From an uncultured Bacteroidales bacterium (GTDB lineage Bacteria; Bacteroidota; Bacteroidia; Bacteroidales; UBA932): a DNA stretch of 64,000 bases. Shown here piece after piece: positions 29,548-38,463 of this stretch. Both the position numbers and the translations under genes were made by a program. Under the pieces are notes generated by a model, which had not been told where the DNA came from, searched no databases, and saw only the letters and a list, made by a program, of their open reading frames with translations. Where the stretch lies: NCBI GenBank assembly GCA_934700615.1, contig CAKUXR010000013.1:26717-90716 (forward strand), read 5' to 3'. The stretch's first letter is position 1. Each line of letters opens with the position of its first letter.

Positions 29548-30963
29548 ATGGTGAACAGATACATATATGGTTTTATCGCTGTGATTCTGACATCAGCCTG
29601 CGGGTTTCTGGACATTGACACTCCGGGAATCGTAAGCAACGATAAGATGTTCGAAAACGGGCAGGGGTTCATTGACGCTATGGACGGGGTATATGCATCC
29701 ATGGCCTCGGAGGAACTCTACGGAAAAGACCTTTCCTTCGGATTCATTGACGAAATTGCCCAGCTGTACTTCAACGACTATGGCGAGGGCGAGACGACAT
29801 TGACAAAAAGCATTGACCTGAAATATAGGGACGAGGATGTGCGTGCGCGGATTGACGCCATCTGGAGCGGTGCCTACAATGTCATTTCCTCTGCGAACAG
29901 TATCCTTGACAATGTCTCAGGGCATTCTTATCCGGAACTTCCGAGGATTGAGGGAGAAGCTCTGGCGGTAAGGGCGATGGTGCATTTCGACATGCTCCGC
30001 CTTTTCGCACACGGGATAGAAAGACCTGATGCTGAAGCGATTCCCTATGCCGACCATTTTTCCATAACGCCTTTCAGAAGGCTTACCGTAAAGGGTGTAT
30101 ATAACAGGATCACTGATGATCTGGAGAGGTCGTACAAACTGCTTTCCGAGTCTCCTGAGATTTCAGGGAGGACGCCTGCATATGCCTATATGAACAAGTA
30201 TGCGGCTTCCGCTCTTCTGGCGAGAGTGCACAACTGGGCCGGGAATCATGGGGAGGCAGCAAAATATGCAGCACTCGCATTGGAGGGTGATTTCCAGTTT
30301 ACGCGGGACGAGCAGGTGAAGAGCCTTTTCAAGGGCTACCTTGCTGACAGGGAGTGCATCTTCGGGCTACATGCCCCGAACATGTATCTGGATGTACGGA
30401 GCAGCCTCTACCCTACCAGGCTTACTGAGTCAATGCTGATGGTGCGCGACAATTACCAGTCTCTGTTCGAAGTTTCCACATTCACTTCCACCAACAATGA
30501 CTACAGGTATCAGGCTTATTTCGCCAAGAGGACTTGGACGAAGAGCGTGACGCTATGCGTGAAGCTTTATGACAAGAACTATGACGAGGACCAGATAGTT
30601 CCGACCGGCCGCATACCCGGACCAAGTCTGATAAGGATTCCCGAGATGTACTACATTCTGGCGGAGTCCGCATATGCATCGGGGGACAAGGAGAAGGCTC
30701 TGGAGTATCTGAATGCGGTTGTAACGGCCAGAGGTCTGCTTCCGCTTCAGGCCGGTGACATTGACACTGAGGCCAAGTTCAAAAGGAAACTTGTCGGGGA
30801 ATATGTTAAAGAGTACTGGGGAGAGGGACAGATTTTCTTCACTTACAAGAGGTTCAATATGGATATGGACGGGGTGAACAGCAAGCATTTCACTGCTTCT
30901 GACGAGGTATATGTGCTTCCGCTGCCGGAGAGCGAGTATGAAAACGGGGAGGAACGGAAATGA
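29548..30963 (+). CDS. SusD/RagB-family lipoprotein (second locus)
   Basis: A 471-residue SusD/RagB lipoprotein. Lipobox LTSAC, then FLDIDTPG near the N-terminus, an insertion rich in acidic residues, and TPR-like helices (KYAASALLARVHNWAGNHGEAAKYAALALEG about 215-245; YILAESAYASGDKEKALEYLN about 375-395). Four bases follow the SusC stop, and its own stop overlaps the next gene by 4 bases (ATGA), indicating translational coupling. It is the surface substrate-binding partner of the upstream transporter. Confidence 0.92.
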   Translation: MVNRYIYGFIAVILTSACGFLDIDTPGIVSNDKMFENGQGFIDAMDGVYASMASEELYGKDLSFGFIDEIAQLYFNDYGEGETTLTKSIDLKYRDEDVRARIDAIWSGAYNVISSANSILDNVSGHSYPELPRIEGEALAVRAMVHFDMLRLFAHGIERPDAEAIPYADHFSITPFRRLTVKGVYNRITDDLERSYKLLSESPEISGRTPAYAYMNKYAASALLARVHNWAGNHGEAAKYAALALEGDFQFTRDEQVKSLFKGYLADRECIFGLHAPNMYLDVRSSLYPTRLTESMLMVRDNYQSLFEVSTFTSTNNDYRYQAYFAKRTWTKSVTLCVKLYDKNYDEDQIVPTGRIPGPSLIRIPEMYYILAESAYASGDKEKALEYLNAVVTARGLLPLQAGDIDTEAKFKRKLVGEYVKEYWGEGQIFFTYKRFNMDMDGVNSKHFTASDEVYVLPLPESEYENGEERK

Positions 30964-31631
30964 GAAGGGCAGCATTGGTTCTGGCATTGGCCTGCATCGT
31001 CGCCGGATGCAGTTACAAGGAGAGTTTTCCCTACAAGGGTGATTCTCTGGTGAATTTCAAGACAGATTCACTGTATTTTTCTTTCGGCGAATTGCCGTTT
31101 TCAGTGACGGACACGACGCTCCTGATCGGGGTGGAAATCATAGGCTCCCCTGCCGATTATGACCGGACGTTCAATATAGCTCTTGACAATTCGAGGACTA
31201 CGGCAAGGCTGCATGAGCATTATGATGAGCCGCGGATGGAGGGTACAATCCATTCCGGAGCATCGGCGGGCACGGTAGAATTGACAATACACCGGTTGTC
31301 CCTCCAGTCGGATTCGGTGTTTACGGTGGTACTGGATATGCTGCCGGGCGAGGATTTCAGGCTCGGCGCGGTGGAGGACAGGTCGGTGGCGGTCAGTTTC
31401 ACGAACCGGCTTGACTTGCCGGAATGGTGGCCGATGCTGTCGAAGTGGCTTGGCGAGTACAATCCGCGCAAATACCAGAAGTTCATCGAGTTATGGGGAG
31501 GCGCGATTACCAGGAAAGATATCAATGAAATGAAATATACGATACTGCGGACGTTCAAGAAGGTCAAGGAGTATTTCGGGGAACACCCGGAGTTCGGGGT
31601 GACTTTTCCGGATGTAGACTGGCCGGTGTAA
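30960..31631 (+). CDS. DUF4843-type lipoprotein
   Basis: A 223-residue lipoprotein: signal peptide with lipobox IVAGC, then a beta-sandwich-like part with LLIGVEIIGSPADYDRTFNIALD near 58-78 and a charged helical tail (EWWPMLSKWLGEYNPRKYQKF). This is the pattern of DUF4843 proteins, which almost always sit between SusD and a PKD-like lipoprotein. It is probably an accessory surface binding protein. It overlaps SusD by 4 bases. Confidence 0.82.
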   Translation: MRRAALVLALACIVAGCSYKESFPYKGDSLVNFKTDSLYFSFGELPFSVTDTTLLIGVEIIGSPADYDRTFNIALDNSRTTARLHEHYDEPRMEGTIHSGASAGTVELTIHRLSLQSDSVFTVVLDMLPGEDFRLGAVEDRSVAVSFTNRLDLPEWWPMLSKWLGEYNPRKYQKFIELWGGAITRKDINEMKYTILRTFKKVKEYFGEHPEFGVTFPDVDWPV

Positions 31632-31703
31632 TGGCATTGACCTGAACCTTGGAGTCGCGGTTCCGGCTTTTGGAAATTTTCGAATTAAATACAATACAAA
31701 ATT

Positions 31704-33245
31704 ATGAAATCATTGAGAATGATTATGGCGGCAGGTGTTATGGTGGCGATGGCTGCATCCTGCGCGAAAGAGAACAACATCAAGGTGGTACTGCCTCCGG
31801 ACGTGGCAGAGCTTTCAGGGGTGGAGGCCATGTACGAAAGAGGTCTTCACGAGTATCTGGAGATTGCTCCTACCGTAAATTTCGTGAACTACACGGAAGA
31901 GAACAAAGACAGCGTGAAATATGAGTGGAACATCGACTACAAGGTGGTCGGAACGGACAGTGTGCTGACATTCAAGTGCGACAAGAACGGCCAGTTCAAC
32001 GGATACCTGAAAGTGTCCACCTCTACCGGTGCCAAGATTGCCGACTTCAAGCTCACGGTCACGACTCCTTATGACAAGGGACTTCTGATGCTCTCAGGAA
32101 CTGGTGAGGGGTCAATGCTGACATGGAAGCGTCTGGATATAATGGACACACCGGCCAGCCCTTATGCTTTTAAGGACAACAACCCTACACTGGAGCTTGG
32201 AAAGAGCCCGCTTGCACTTTGCTGGAAAGGAGAAGGCATCACATCTCCTAAAGCTGCCCAGCTTACAGACAACTTCTATGAGGTGCTTGTAAGCACAGAG
32301 AATCCGGTCAAGGTATATGCGTTGAATACCAATGACATGACCGTAAGGACGGAAATCACATACAACGGCAGCGGTGAGTTCCATCCAAATGCCATGCTCT
32401 GTCCTAAGGGTACGCAGGAGGGCGTATGGAACAATATGCAGGATGTCGTCTATTTCGTCGGCGGAGGCAGAGACTACATTATGACAAGTGACAGGAATTT
32501 CGTCGCCGCCGAGGGCTCAGACGTTCTTCCGGCCGGAGCAGTGATTTCAGACTATACTTGCGTTGTCGGCCAGACCAATGCAAGTGATTATGTCAGAACA
32601 TATTTCAACAAGACAACCCACAAACTTGTCTATCATTCGGCATTGATGGCATTCGAAGCGACAGAGGGAGACAAGGTGCTTTCCGGCGAGCCGATTTTCA
32701 TGAAAGGATGCGACGGGGAGTATTACAAAGAACGCTATGATGCCATGGCCATAATGATGGTGACTGCAGACGGTGCCGCCACAAAGGTTTACAGGTTCGA
32801 TCCTGATGCCGCCGTAATGGGCGAGACTGTCCTGAGCGAGATAGATGCGTCAGGCAAGATTCTTCCGGAGTCCGCCATTGCCGTGAACCCGATCAAGACA
32901 ATTCTTTATTATTCAAACGGCAACAAGATCTACAGGCTCAACTATGACGGCGAGAACTTCGACTCCGAGCCATATATCACTCTCGACGGCAACTACACAG
33001 CAAAGAAGATGATTTTCAATGTCTATGATGCGAAGACTCTCTACATCGCCGCGGAGAATGCCGATGAGCAGAGCGATATGAAGGCGTCAATGTTCATCTA
33101 CGACATTTCTGATGATGCTTCCGCGAAGTTGCTGTTCAAGGACGACAAGGTAGGCGGCACTGTCAAGGATCTCATCTACAAGGGCAACGGACGCGAGTAC
33201 GAAAGCATCCCGTCCGAAAAGACCCTTTCACGATTGTTCAGATAG
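31704..33245 (+). CDS. PKD-like family lipoprotein
   Basis: A 513-residue lipoprotein with lipobox AASC, then a PKD-like beta-sandwich about 45-125 (YLEIAPTVNF, VKYEWNIDYKVV, FNGYLKVSTSTGAKIADFKLTVTTPYDKGLLML). The rest forms a predicted beta-propeller-like repeat region ending in LSRLFR. It matches the PKD_2-type lipoproteins that follow DUF4843 genes in SusCD operons. It is likely surface exposed and binds the ligand. It ends the operon before two hairpins. Confidence 0.8.
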   Translation: MKSLRMIMAAGVMVAMAASCAKENNIKVVLPPDVAELSGVEAMYERGLHEYLEIAPTVNFVNYTEENKDSVKYEWNIDYKVVGTDSVLTFKCDKNGQFNGYLKVSTSTGAKIADFKLTVTTPYDKGLLMLSGTGEGSMLTWKRLDIMDTPASPYAFKDNNPTLELGKSPLALCWKGEGITSPKAAQLTDNFYEVLVSTENPVKVYALNTNDMTVRTEITYNGSGEFHPNAMLCPKGTQEGVWNNMQDVVYFVGGGRDYIMTSDRNFVAAEGSDVLPAGAVISDYTCVVGQTNASDYVRTYFNKTTHKLVYHSALMAFEATEGDKVLSGEPIFMKGCDGEYYKERYDAMAIMMVTADGAATKVYRFDPDAAVMGETVLSEIDASGKILPESAIAVNPIKTILYYSNGNKIYRLNYDGENFDSEPYITLDGNYTAKKMIFNVYDAKTLYIAAENADEQSDMKASMFIYDISDDASAKLLFKDDKVGGTVKDLIYKGNGREYESIPSEKTLSRLFR

Positions 33246-33264
33246 TCGGAAAAGGGACACACAT

Positions 33265-33306
33265 TCTATAACTGAAGTTTCGCAAGTGCTAAACTTCAGT
33301 TATAGA
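33265..33306 (+). terminator. 16-bp hairpin downstream of the PKD-like gene
   Basis: TCTATAACTGAAGTTT pairs perfectly with the later AAACTTCAGTTATAGA across a 10-base loop. It has no T-run of its own but is directly followed by a second hairpin; it may protect the mRNA 3' end. Confidence 0.6.
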
Positions 33307-33311
33307 AATAG

Positions 33312-33339
33312 CCGCGGGAATATCACCCGCGGTTTTTTT
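33312..33339 (+). terminator. Intrinsic terminator of the second SusCD operon
   Basis: CCGCGGG pairs with CCCGCGG over a short loop, followed by a run of seven T. Confidence 0.8.
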
Positions 33340-33379
33340 GTCAATGTTGCGGATGAAATCCCGATATCGTTTAGTGAAG

Positions 33380-33410
33380 TTTTATTTTTGGGAGCAAAAG
33401 ATTATCTTTG
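33380..33410 (+). promoter_or_regulatory. Promoter of the AAA-ATPase gene
   Basis: TATCTTTG at 33403-33410 is an exact -7 match; a T-rich element at 33380-33382 lies 20 bases upstream (TTT rather than TTG). It lies downstream of the first in-frame ATG (33338), supporting the start at 33470. Confidence 0.5.
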
Positions 33411-33469
33411 TATCGTTTGGGAGGTATTGGTTTCCGACCGGACGTGATATAATTTATAGAGGACGGAAT

Positions 33470-35008
33470 ATGTTGTACCCGATAGGAATACAGAGTTTTG
33501 AAGAAATCCGAAACGGCGGTTATGTTTATGTAGATAAGACTGCAATCGTCTATAGGCTGACTTCCACCGGCAAGTATTATTTTCTGAGTCGTCCGAGACG
33601 ATTCGGAAAGAGTCTGCTTGTATCGACTATGGAAGCGTATTTCAGTGGTAGAAAAGGACTTTTCGAGGGTCTTGCAATGGAGTCTCTGGAGAAGGACTGG
33701 ACGGAGTATCCTGTTCTGCATCTGGATTTGACGGGGGCTGCATATTTGTCTGTTGACGAACTTTATTCCAAACTCAACTCTTTTTTATCCAAGTACGAAG
33801 AGCGTTACGAGATCCGGACAGTTGAACATGTCGCAAGTGTACGCTTTGAAAACATCATTGACGCAGCATACCGAAAGACAGGCCAGAAAGTCGTCATCCT
33901 TATTGACGAATATGAAAAGCCGATAATCGACAACATTGACAATCCTGAACTTATGGAGCAGTTCAGGCGCGAGCTTCAGGGATTCTACAGCGTCATAAAA
34001 GGAAAGGACAATGCCATCCGTTTCGCCTTCCTTACAGGAGTGACCAAGCTTGGCAAAATGAGCATCTTCAGCGGTCTTAACAATTTGAATGACATATCGA
34101 TGGATGCAAGATATGCTGACATCTGCGGAATATCGGAGCAGGAATTGAAGTCATATTTCGGTGAAAGCGTGAGGATGCTGGCGGAAATGAACGGGCTTTC
34201 GGAAGAAGAATGCTACAAGAAATTGGCATCAATGTATGATGGCTATCATTTCCATTATAGAACGCCTGGCATATACAACCCGTTCAGTCTTCTCAATACA
34301 TTTAACGCCAATGAGTTTAGGATGTACTGGTTCGAGACTGGGACGCCTACATTTCTGGTAAGATATCTGAAACAGGGTAACTATAATCTGGACAATATCG
34401 CGAAAAACGACGTTTCGGTGGAGACTCTGACAGGAGCGAACTATGTGAGTCCGGCTCCGATAACATTGATGTACCAGGCGGGATATCTTACGATTAAGGA
34501 CTATGACCAGAGATTCAATACGTATAATCTTGACTATCCAAACGAAGAGGTGAAGAGCGGATTCCTGAATTCTTTAAGTCATCTTTATGCTCCGGCATTG
34601 GCAGGCGGCGAACTATCTGTCTATCAATTTATACGCGACATTGAAAAAGGTAACACCAAGGCTTTCATGGACCGTCTCACTTCATTTTTCGCAGGAAACA
34701 GCTATATGATTCAGGGCGATCTGGAGCTGTACTTCCAGAACGTGATGTCGATAATGCTGAAAATGATGGGGCTCTACGTCAAGACCGAATACCAGACATC
34801 CAACGGCAGGATTGACATTGTATTCGATACCGACAAGTATGTCTATATCATTGAATTAAAAAGAGACGAATCCGCTGAAGTTGCACTGAAACAAATCGAG
34901 GAGAAGGGTTATGACAAACCATTCCTCGCCAGCGGAAAGCAGATAATCAAGCTCGGCATCAATTTCTCTTCTGAAACCAAGACGATTGACGGTTGGGCTG
35001 AGGCGTAA
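33470..35008 (+). CDS. AAA-ATPase-like/PD-(D/E)XK nuclease family protein (DUF1703 type)
   Basis: A 512-residue protein. The N-terminus MLYPIGIQSFEEIRNGGYVYVDKT, with a modified P-loop region SRPRRFGKSLLVST (about 36-50), is diagnostic of the AAA-ATPase_like family; VVILIDEYEKPI is the Walker B part. The C-terminus holds a PDDEXK_9-like nuclease fold (GRIDIVFDTDKYVYIIELKRD). These proteins occur in many copies in gut and rumen Bacteroidales; their function is unknown, with links to mobile DNA or defence suggested. No tightly linked partner gene is seen. The 132 bases of open frame upstream contain the promoter. Confidence 0.85.
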   Translation: MLYPIGIQSFEEIRNGGYVYVDKTAIVYRLTSTGKYYFLSRPRRFGKSLLVSTMEAYFSGRKGLFEGLAMESLEKDWTEYPVLHLDLTGAAYLSVDELYSKLNSFLSKYEERYEIRTVEHVASVRFENIIDAAYRKTGQKVVILIDEYEKPIIDNIDNPELMEQFRRELQGFYSVIKGKDNAIRFAFLTGVTKLGKMSIFSGLNNLNDISMDARYADICGISEQELKSYFGESVRMLAEMNGLSEEECYKKLASMYDGYHFHYRTPGIYNPFSLLNTFNANEFRMYWFETGTPTFLVRYLKQGNYNLDNIAKNDVSVETLTGANYVSPAPITLMYQAGYLTIKDYDQRFNTYNLDYPNEEVKSGFLNSLSHLYAPALAGGELSVYQFIRDIEKGNTKAFMDRLTSFFAGNSYMIQGDLELYFQNVMSIMLKMMGLYVKTEYQTSNGRIDIVFDTDKYVYIIELKRDESAEVALKQIEEKGYDKPFLASGKQIIKLGINFSSETKTIDGWAEA

Positions 35009-35040
35009 CCACCCCACCCATGAAATGGTTGCAGAATAAT

Positions 35041-36591
35041 TCAGTAATCCCGATACGTATCACACTGGGTGCGGACCATATCCGCTGTCCGGGTTTCGGG
35101 ATAGTGTGTAACTGCATGCTTCCATTGACAAAGCATCACACAGATTCGAGCTGCCAGTTCACGGTCCAGAATCATTTTCCTTCCGGCATTCATGAGCCTG
35201 TCCGCTTCTGAGAGCGCAAGTTTCGTATTGCCGTCGGTCAGCCAATCATCATCAGTATAGAGATGATATTGCGTCAATGCCCAACAGAAACTGAACGACG
35301 AGCGCAGGCCAATACCCATCATGACCATTGCAATACCCGCCTTGTCCGGGTCAGACGACATTGACTCATTCCGGTATTGGAGCATCTGTCTGGCGAAAGA
35401 AAGCTTGTAATCAGGCGCGACCGCAGACCGAGTCGGGAGGAATACGAATGGCAACCGGTTCATATAGGGCACAAGATTCGTCCGGTATTGATAAGAAGGA
35501 GACACCTTCGAAAGCGCCCCGACAGCATTGACATAATCCTGCGCACGCAGATACCTGGTGCCGAGTATTTCATTCAAATAGTCAATGTCAATGTCAATGT
35601 AACCTCTCGCATCAAGGAACTTGTCAATGACAGATTTCGCCCGACCGACGGTCGCCACATACCGTTCCAGATGATGAAGTCCGATAGTGTCCATCAACTT
35701 GAAAAAGTCATCGTCATAGTCATGGCAGTTGTACTTGGACACTGCTGCACTCCTGTCCACCAAGCACAACATCCTGTTGTCAGCCATATTGGCAAGAGCT
35801 ATGGCAGTACGTACACGGCCGGCAATCTTCATCCTTGGCACCATCTCGCCCAGGACCACCCTTCGCATCATATCTCCCCAATAGTAATAACTATAGTTGT
35901 AGTGAAAATACAACTCCTCCGTATCCTCACGGACTTCAGGAGTCATATTGGAGCATATCATATCATCCATCCACTTCAGCCCAGCCAACAGTTTGGCGTC
36001 GTCCGAGCCGTCATAGCGGAGCATCTTGGCATCAAGATATACTCTCATCAGTTTCACCGATTCCTTTATAAACGGCGTCCCCTCAGAATTCTCAGCCAAC
36101 TTGACATATCCGTATGCATCCTTTGTCTTCCCCTGCATATCCTCAATATACGCCGCTGTATAGTACCACACTGCAGGCTTCTTGCATAAAGGAGATTTGA
36201 CAGCCCTGAGACATGGCTCGACAAATTTGCCGAAATCCGGATCGACAATGACATATTCTCCAATCCCGGACCACTCATACCTGTTTTCCGCCCCATAGAA
36301 AATCTCCTGCAAGAAAGCCGGAGCATTCGGATTGTCAGGACAATGCGTTGCAATGAAGTCAAGAACAGATTTGTCGTCAGTATCCTGTCCCATGTAACGC
36401 ATAGCCCCTTTGATCGCACCGATATCATTCGACCTTGCAGCCATTTCCATAGCCTTGTCAGTATTCCCAAGACGGGATATCGCCCCTGCAACATATTCCT
36501 CGGCCATCTCACGGATCACCCCGGATCTTATACGGCCTCCGTTCTCATCCCACCATTTGTCAATGTCCGCAAACTCACCTAAAGAATGCAT
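35041..36591 (-). CDS. Conserved Bacteroidota protein, probably N-terminally truncated
   Basis: I recognise the pattern but know no function. A 516-residue all-helical, TPR-like protein with segments typical of a larger conserved Bacteroidota protein: ADNRMLCLVDRS, ILGTRYLRAQDYVNAVGALSKVSP, DYKLSFARQMLQYRNE, FCWALTQY and the ending CDTYRDY. Those relatives, as I recall them, are about 700 residues with a signal sequence and extra helical repeats. Here the frame opens directly into the middle of that pattern, with a TAG nine codons before the ATG at 36591 and no signal peptide, so it may be a 5'-deleted gene. It lies 37 bases after the WYL regulator on the same strand, and its expression would depend on that transcript. 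Confidence 0.6.
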   Translation of the reverse strand: MHSLGEFADIDKWWDENGGRIRSGVIREMAEEYVAGAISRLGNTDKAMEMAARSNDIGAIKGAMRYMGQDTDDKSVLDFIATHCPDNPNAPAFLQEIFYGAENRYEWSGIGEYVIVDPDFGKFVEPCLRAVKSPLCKKPAVWYYTAAYIEDMQGKTKDAYGYVKLAENSEGTPFIKESVKLMRVYLDAKMLRYDGSDDAKLLAGLKWMDDMICSNMTPEVREDTEELYFHYNYSYYYWGDMMRRVVLGEMVPRMKIAGRVRTAIALANMADNRMLCLVDRSAAVSKYNCHDYDDDFFKLMDTIGLHHLERYVATVGRAKSVIDKFLDARGYIDIDIDYLNEILGTRYLRAQDYVNAVGALSKVSPSYQYRTNLVPYMNRLPFVFLPTRSAVAPDYKLSFARQMLQYRNESMSSDPDKAGIAMVMMGIGLRSSFSFCWALTQYHLYTDDDWLTDGNTKLALSEADRLMNAGRKMILDRELAARICVMLCQWKHAVTHYPETRTADMVRTQCDTYRDY

Positions 36592-36628
36592 GGCGCGCAA
36601 AGTAAACAAATACTAAATCCATTGACAG

Positions 36629-37702
36629 TCATTCATAATTCGCCATCAGTTCCTCCACTCGCCTTTTCATTTCCTTCCTGACACTATCTGGTGAGACGAC
36701 CTCCATATGCCCATATCCCATCAGGACACTGTACAGTTCCGGATTAGGTATCACGGACAAGCTCACATAGCCCACCTCACCATTCTCGGTCCAGACCTTC
36801 TGACTTGGATGTATCGGCTTCGTATTCATGCGGTACCAGTCATATTTCGCGCCCTCGACATTGAGATTGGCCCTTAGAACCACTTCCACCGGGTCACCAG
36901 GATATCTGGACACTCCGATGATGTCTGAAAAGTAGTTCTCGAAATCGACATACCACTCCTTGTCCGGAGTATTGAGTTTAAGATCACCGGACCGCATCCT
37001 GGCCAGATCCATCTTGAGGACGCCTTTTGGCGGAATTTCTATACGGTCAATGGCAAGATTCCTCAGCCCCGGATTCACCCTGACACCTTTGCTGTCCTTG
37101 ATTCTGTACGCATAGCCCATCAGGAACCATCTGCTCAAATACTGTTTCAGATACCAAGGCTGAAAGTCAATGTCCTTGACCTCCATGTAGGCGGCATTGT
37201 ACTTGAGAATCAACGGATGACCTTCCCGAATGTGTCGGTACAGACTCCAGAGCAGACTACTGTTGCGCAGCCGCGGATTACTTTCAAAGCTGATCAGCTG
37301 CTGCATAAGTTTCCCGCTCCCTTCGAGTTGACGCTTCAGTTTCTTCACAACGCCATCAACACTTACCAGACCGCTTATGGACTCCAGAAACTCCAGCGTG
37401 TACTCCAGATCAGCATAACTCTGACTCGGCACCAATGTCCCGTTGAAAGTCTTCGAATTGCGCGCATACCGGTACTTGACAGGTCTGCTGGACGTCTTCT
37501 CGATTTTCACCCCGTCCAGTCCGGAAAGAAACTCAATGTCTTTGTATATGGTAACGCGGGAAACAGTAGCCTGACGGCCACACTCCTCCGAAATCCGCTT
37601 CTCGCAAGCAGTTGTCATATCCTCAATGGTACACCACTCCTCAGAGCAAAGGAGATTGTCAATGGTACGGTACCTGAGTGTAGCATTCTTGTTTGCCGGC
37701 AT
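36629..37702 (-). CDS. WYL-domain transcriptional regulator
   Basis: A 357-residue regulator. An N-terminal winged-helix region (about 1-75; LRYRTIDNLLCSEEWCTIEDM, VSRVTIYKDIEFLSGLDG), a WYL domain about 150-240 (HIREGHPLILKYNAAY, PWYLKQYLSRWFLMGYAY) and a C-terminal WCX-like part (VEVVLRANLNVEGA, IHPSQ, GHMEVVSPDSVRKEM). WYL regulators sense nucleic acids or nucleotides in several systems, including defence; no defence module is nearby. It has its own promoter, divergent from the sigma factor. Confidence 0.88.
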   Translation of the reverse strand: MPANKNATLRYRTIDNLLCSEEWCTIEDMTTACEKRISEECGRQATVSRVTIYKDIEFLSGLDGVKIEKTSSRPVKYRYARNSKTFNGTLVPSQSYADLEYTLEFLESISGLVSVDGVVKKLKRQLEGSGKLMQQLISFESNPRLRNSSLLWSLYRHIREGHPLILKYNAAYMEVKDIDFQPWYLKQYLSRWFLMGYAYRIKDSKGVRVNPGLRNLAIDRIEIPPKGVLKMDLARMRSGDLKLNTPDKEWYVDFENYFSDIIGVSRYPGDPVEVVLRANLNVEGAKYDWYRMNTKPIHPSQKVWTENGEVGYVSLSVIPNPELYSVLMGYGHMEVVSPDSVRKEMKRRVEELMANYE

Positions 37703-37728
37703 AACAGTATCTGTAAATATTAGGTTTA

Positions 37729-37757
37729 CAAATATAAAACAAACAATGAAATTTCAA
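37729..37757 (-). promoter_or_regulatory. Promoter of the WYL regulator
   Basis: On the minus strand TTG (37757-37755), an 18-base spacer and TATATTTG (37736-37729) sit 26 bases before the ATG at 37702. Confidence 0.55.
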
Positions 37758-37788
37758 ATGACGTAAGGGGGTATTTTTTCATAGGGTA

Positions 37789-37819
37789 TTTCATTCATCC
37801 CGCAAAGCACATATATTTG
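37789..37819 (+). promoter_or_regulatory. Promoter of the sigma-factor gene
   Basis: TATATTTG at 37812-37819 is an exact -7 box, with a T-rich element 20 bases upstream (37789-37791, TTT). The ATG is 25 bases downstream of the box. Confidence 0.5.
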
Positions 37820-37844
37820 CAGCAACAATAAAAACACGCGAACT

Positions 37845-38390
37845 ATGTCAAACTTCAGTCCAAAATTCACCCCTAAGGAATACGAAAATCTCCGCAATTA
37901 CGCACGCAAAACCATAGCGAAGGCTCTCTGCCGTTTCAATGCTGACGGTTACTGCTGGATGGACAGAAGCGAAAAGGATGACATAGTCAGCGACGCAATA
38001 ACCAAAGCCCTCTGCACCTTTAACCCGTGCAAGAAATGCTCGTTCTATACTTGGGTAAGCCTCCTCACATGGCAGGCAACGGTTGACCGCCTGAATTCAC
38101 ATCACGACACATGCGACATCAGTGTCCGCAACGACGAGGACGAGGAATTCGAAAATCCCGCGTTCATAAAATGGGAAACAGCCGAAGATGACGTAATCGG
38201 CTGGGAGACGGCATACCGGATAGACTCAGCATTGGAAGACCGCAGCAAGGAAGACCGCATCATCTTCAATATGGACCGCGAAGGATACACTGCTCCTGAG
38301 ATTGCTGCCCAGTTGGGGATCAAGACTTCCAACGTCTATGTCAGGCTTCATAGGACCAAGCAGGCCGTTTCACGCTCACTTGTCGCTTAG
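37845..38390 (+). CDS. Sigma-70 family (ECF-like) sigma factor, Cys/His-rich
   Basis: A 181-residue sigma factor. Region 2 spans about 15-85 (EKDDIVSDAITKALCTFN, FYTWVSLLTWQATVDRLN), region 4 about 125-178 (EDRIIFNMDREGYTAPEIAAQLGIKTSNVYVRLHRTKQAV). No anti-sigma or FecR-like gene is adjacent. Odd: where related factors have a SKG-type loop before the FxTW motif, this one has CKKC (Cys62, Cys65), followed by HHDTC (His86, His87, Cys90), with more Cys at 29, 37 and 57. This could be a zinc or redox site, which is my inference. It is a monocistronic unit. Confidence 0.83.
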   Translation: MSNFSPKFTPKEYENLRNYARKTIAKALCRFNADGYCWMDRSEKDDIVSDAITKALCTFNPCKKCSFYTWVSLLTWQATVDRLNSHHDTCDISVRNDEDEEFENPAFIKWETAEDDVIGWETAYRIDSALEDRSKEDRIIFNMDREGYTAPEIAAQLGIKTSNVYVRLHRTKQAVSRSLVA

Positions 38391-38399
38391 CCGTCCGGT

Positions 38400-38439
38400 A
38401 AAAAAAGCACTTCCCGCAAACTCAATCCGCAAGAAGTGC
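38400..38439 (-). terminator. Terminator of the glycine cleavage operon
   Basis: On the minus strand GCACTTC pairs with GAAGTGC and is followed by a run of seven T, 25 bases after the lpdA stop. It also lies just after the convergent sigma-factor gene. Confidence 0.7.
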
Positions 38440-38463
38440 AATCAATTATAAATATACTCCAGA

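Noticed and set aside
36629..37702. WYL regulator as marker of a defence island
   Set aside because: Neighbours are a structural-type protein and a sigma factor; no defence effector genes are visible.
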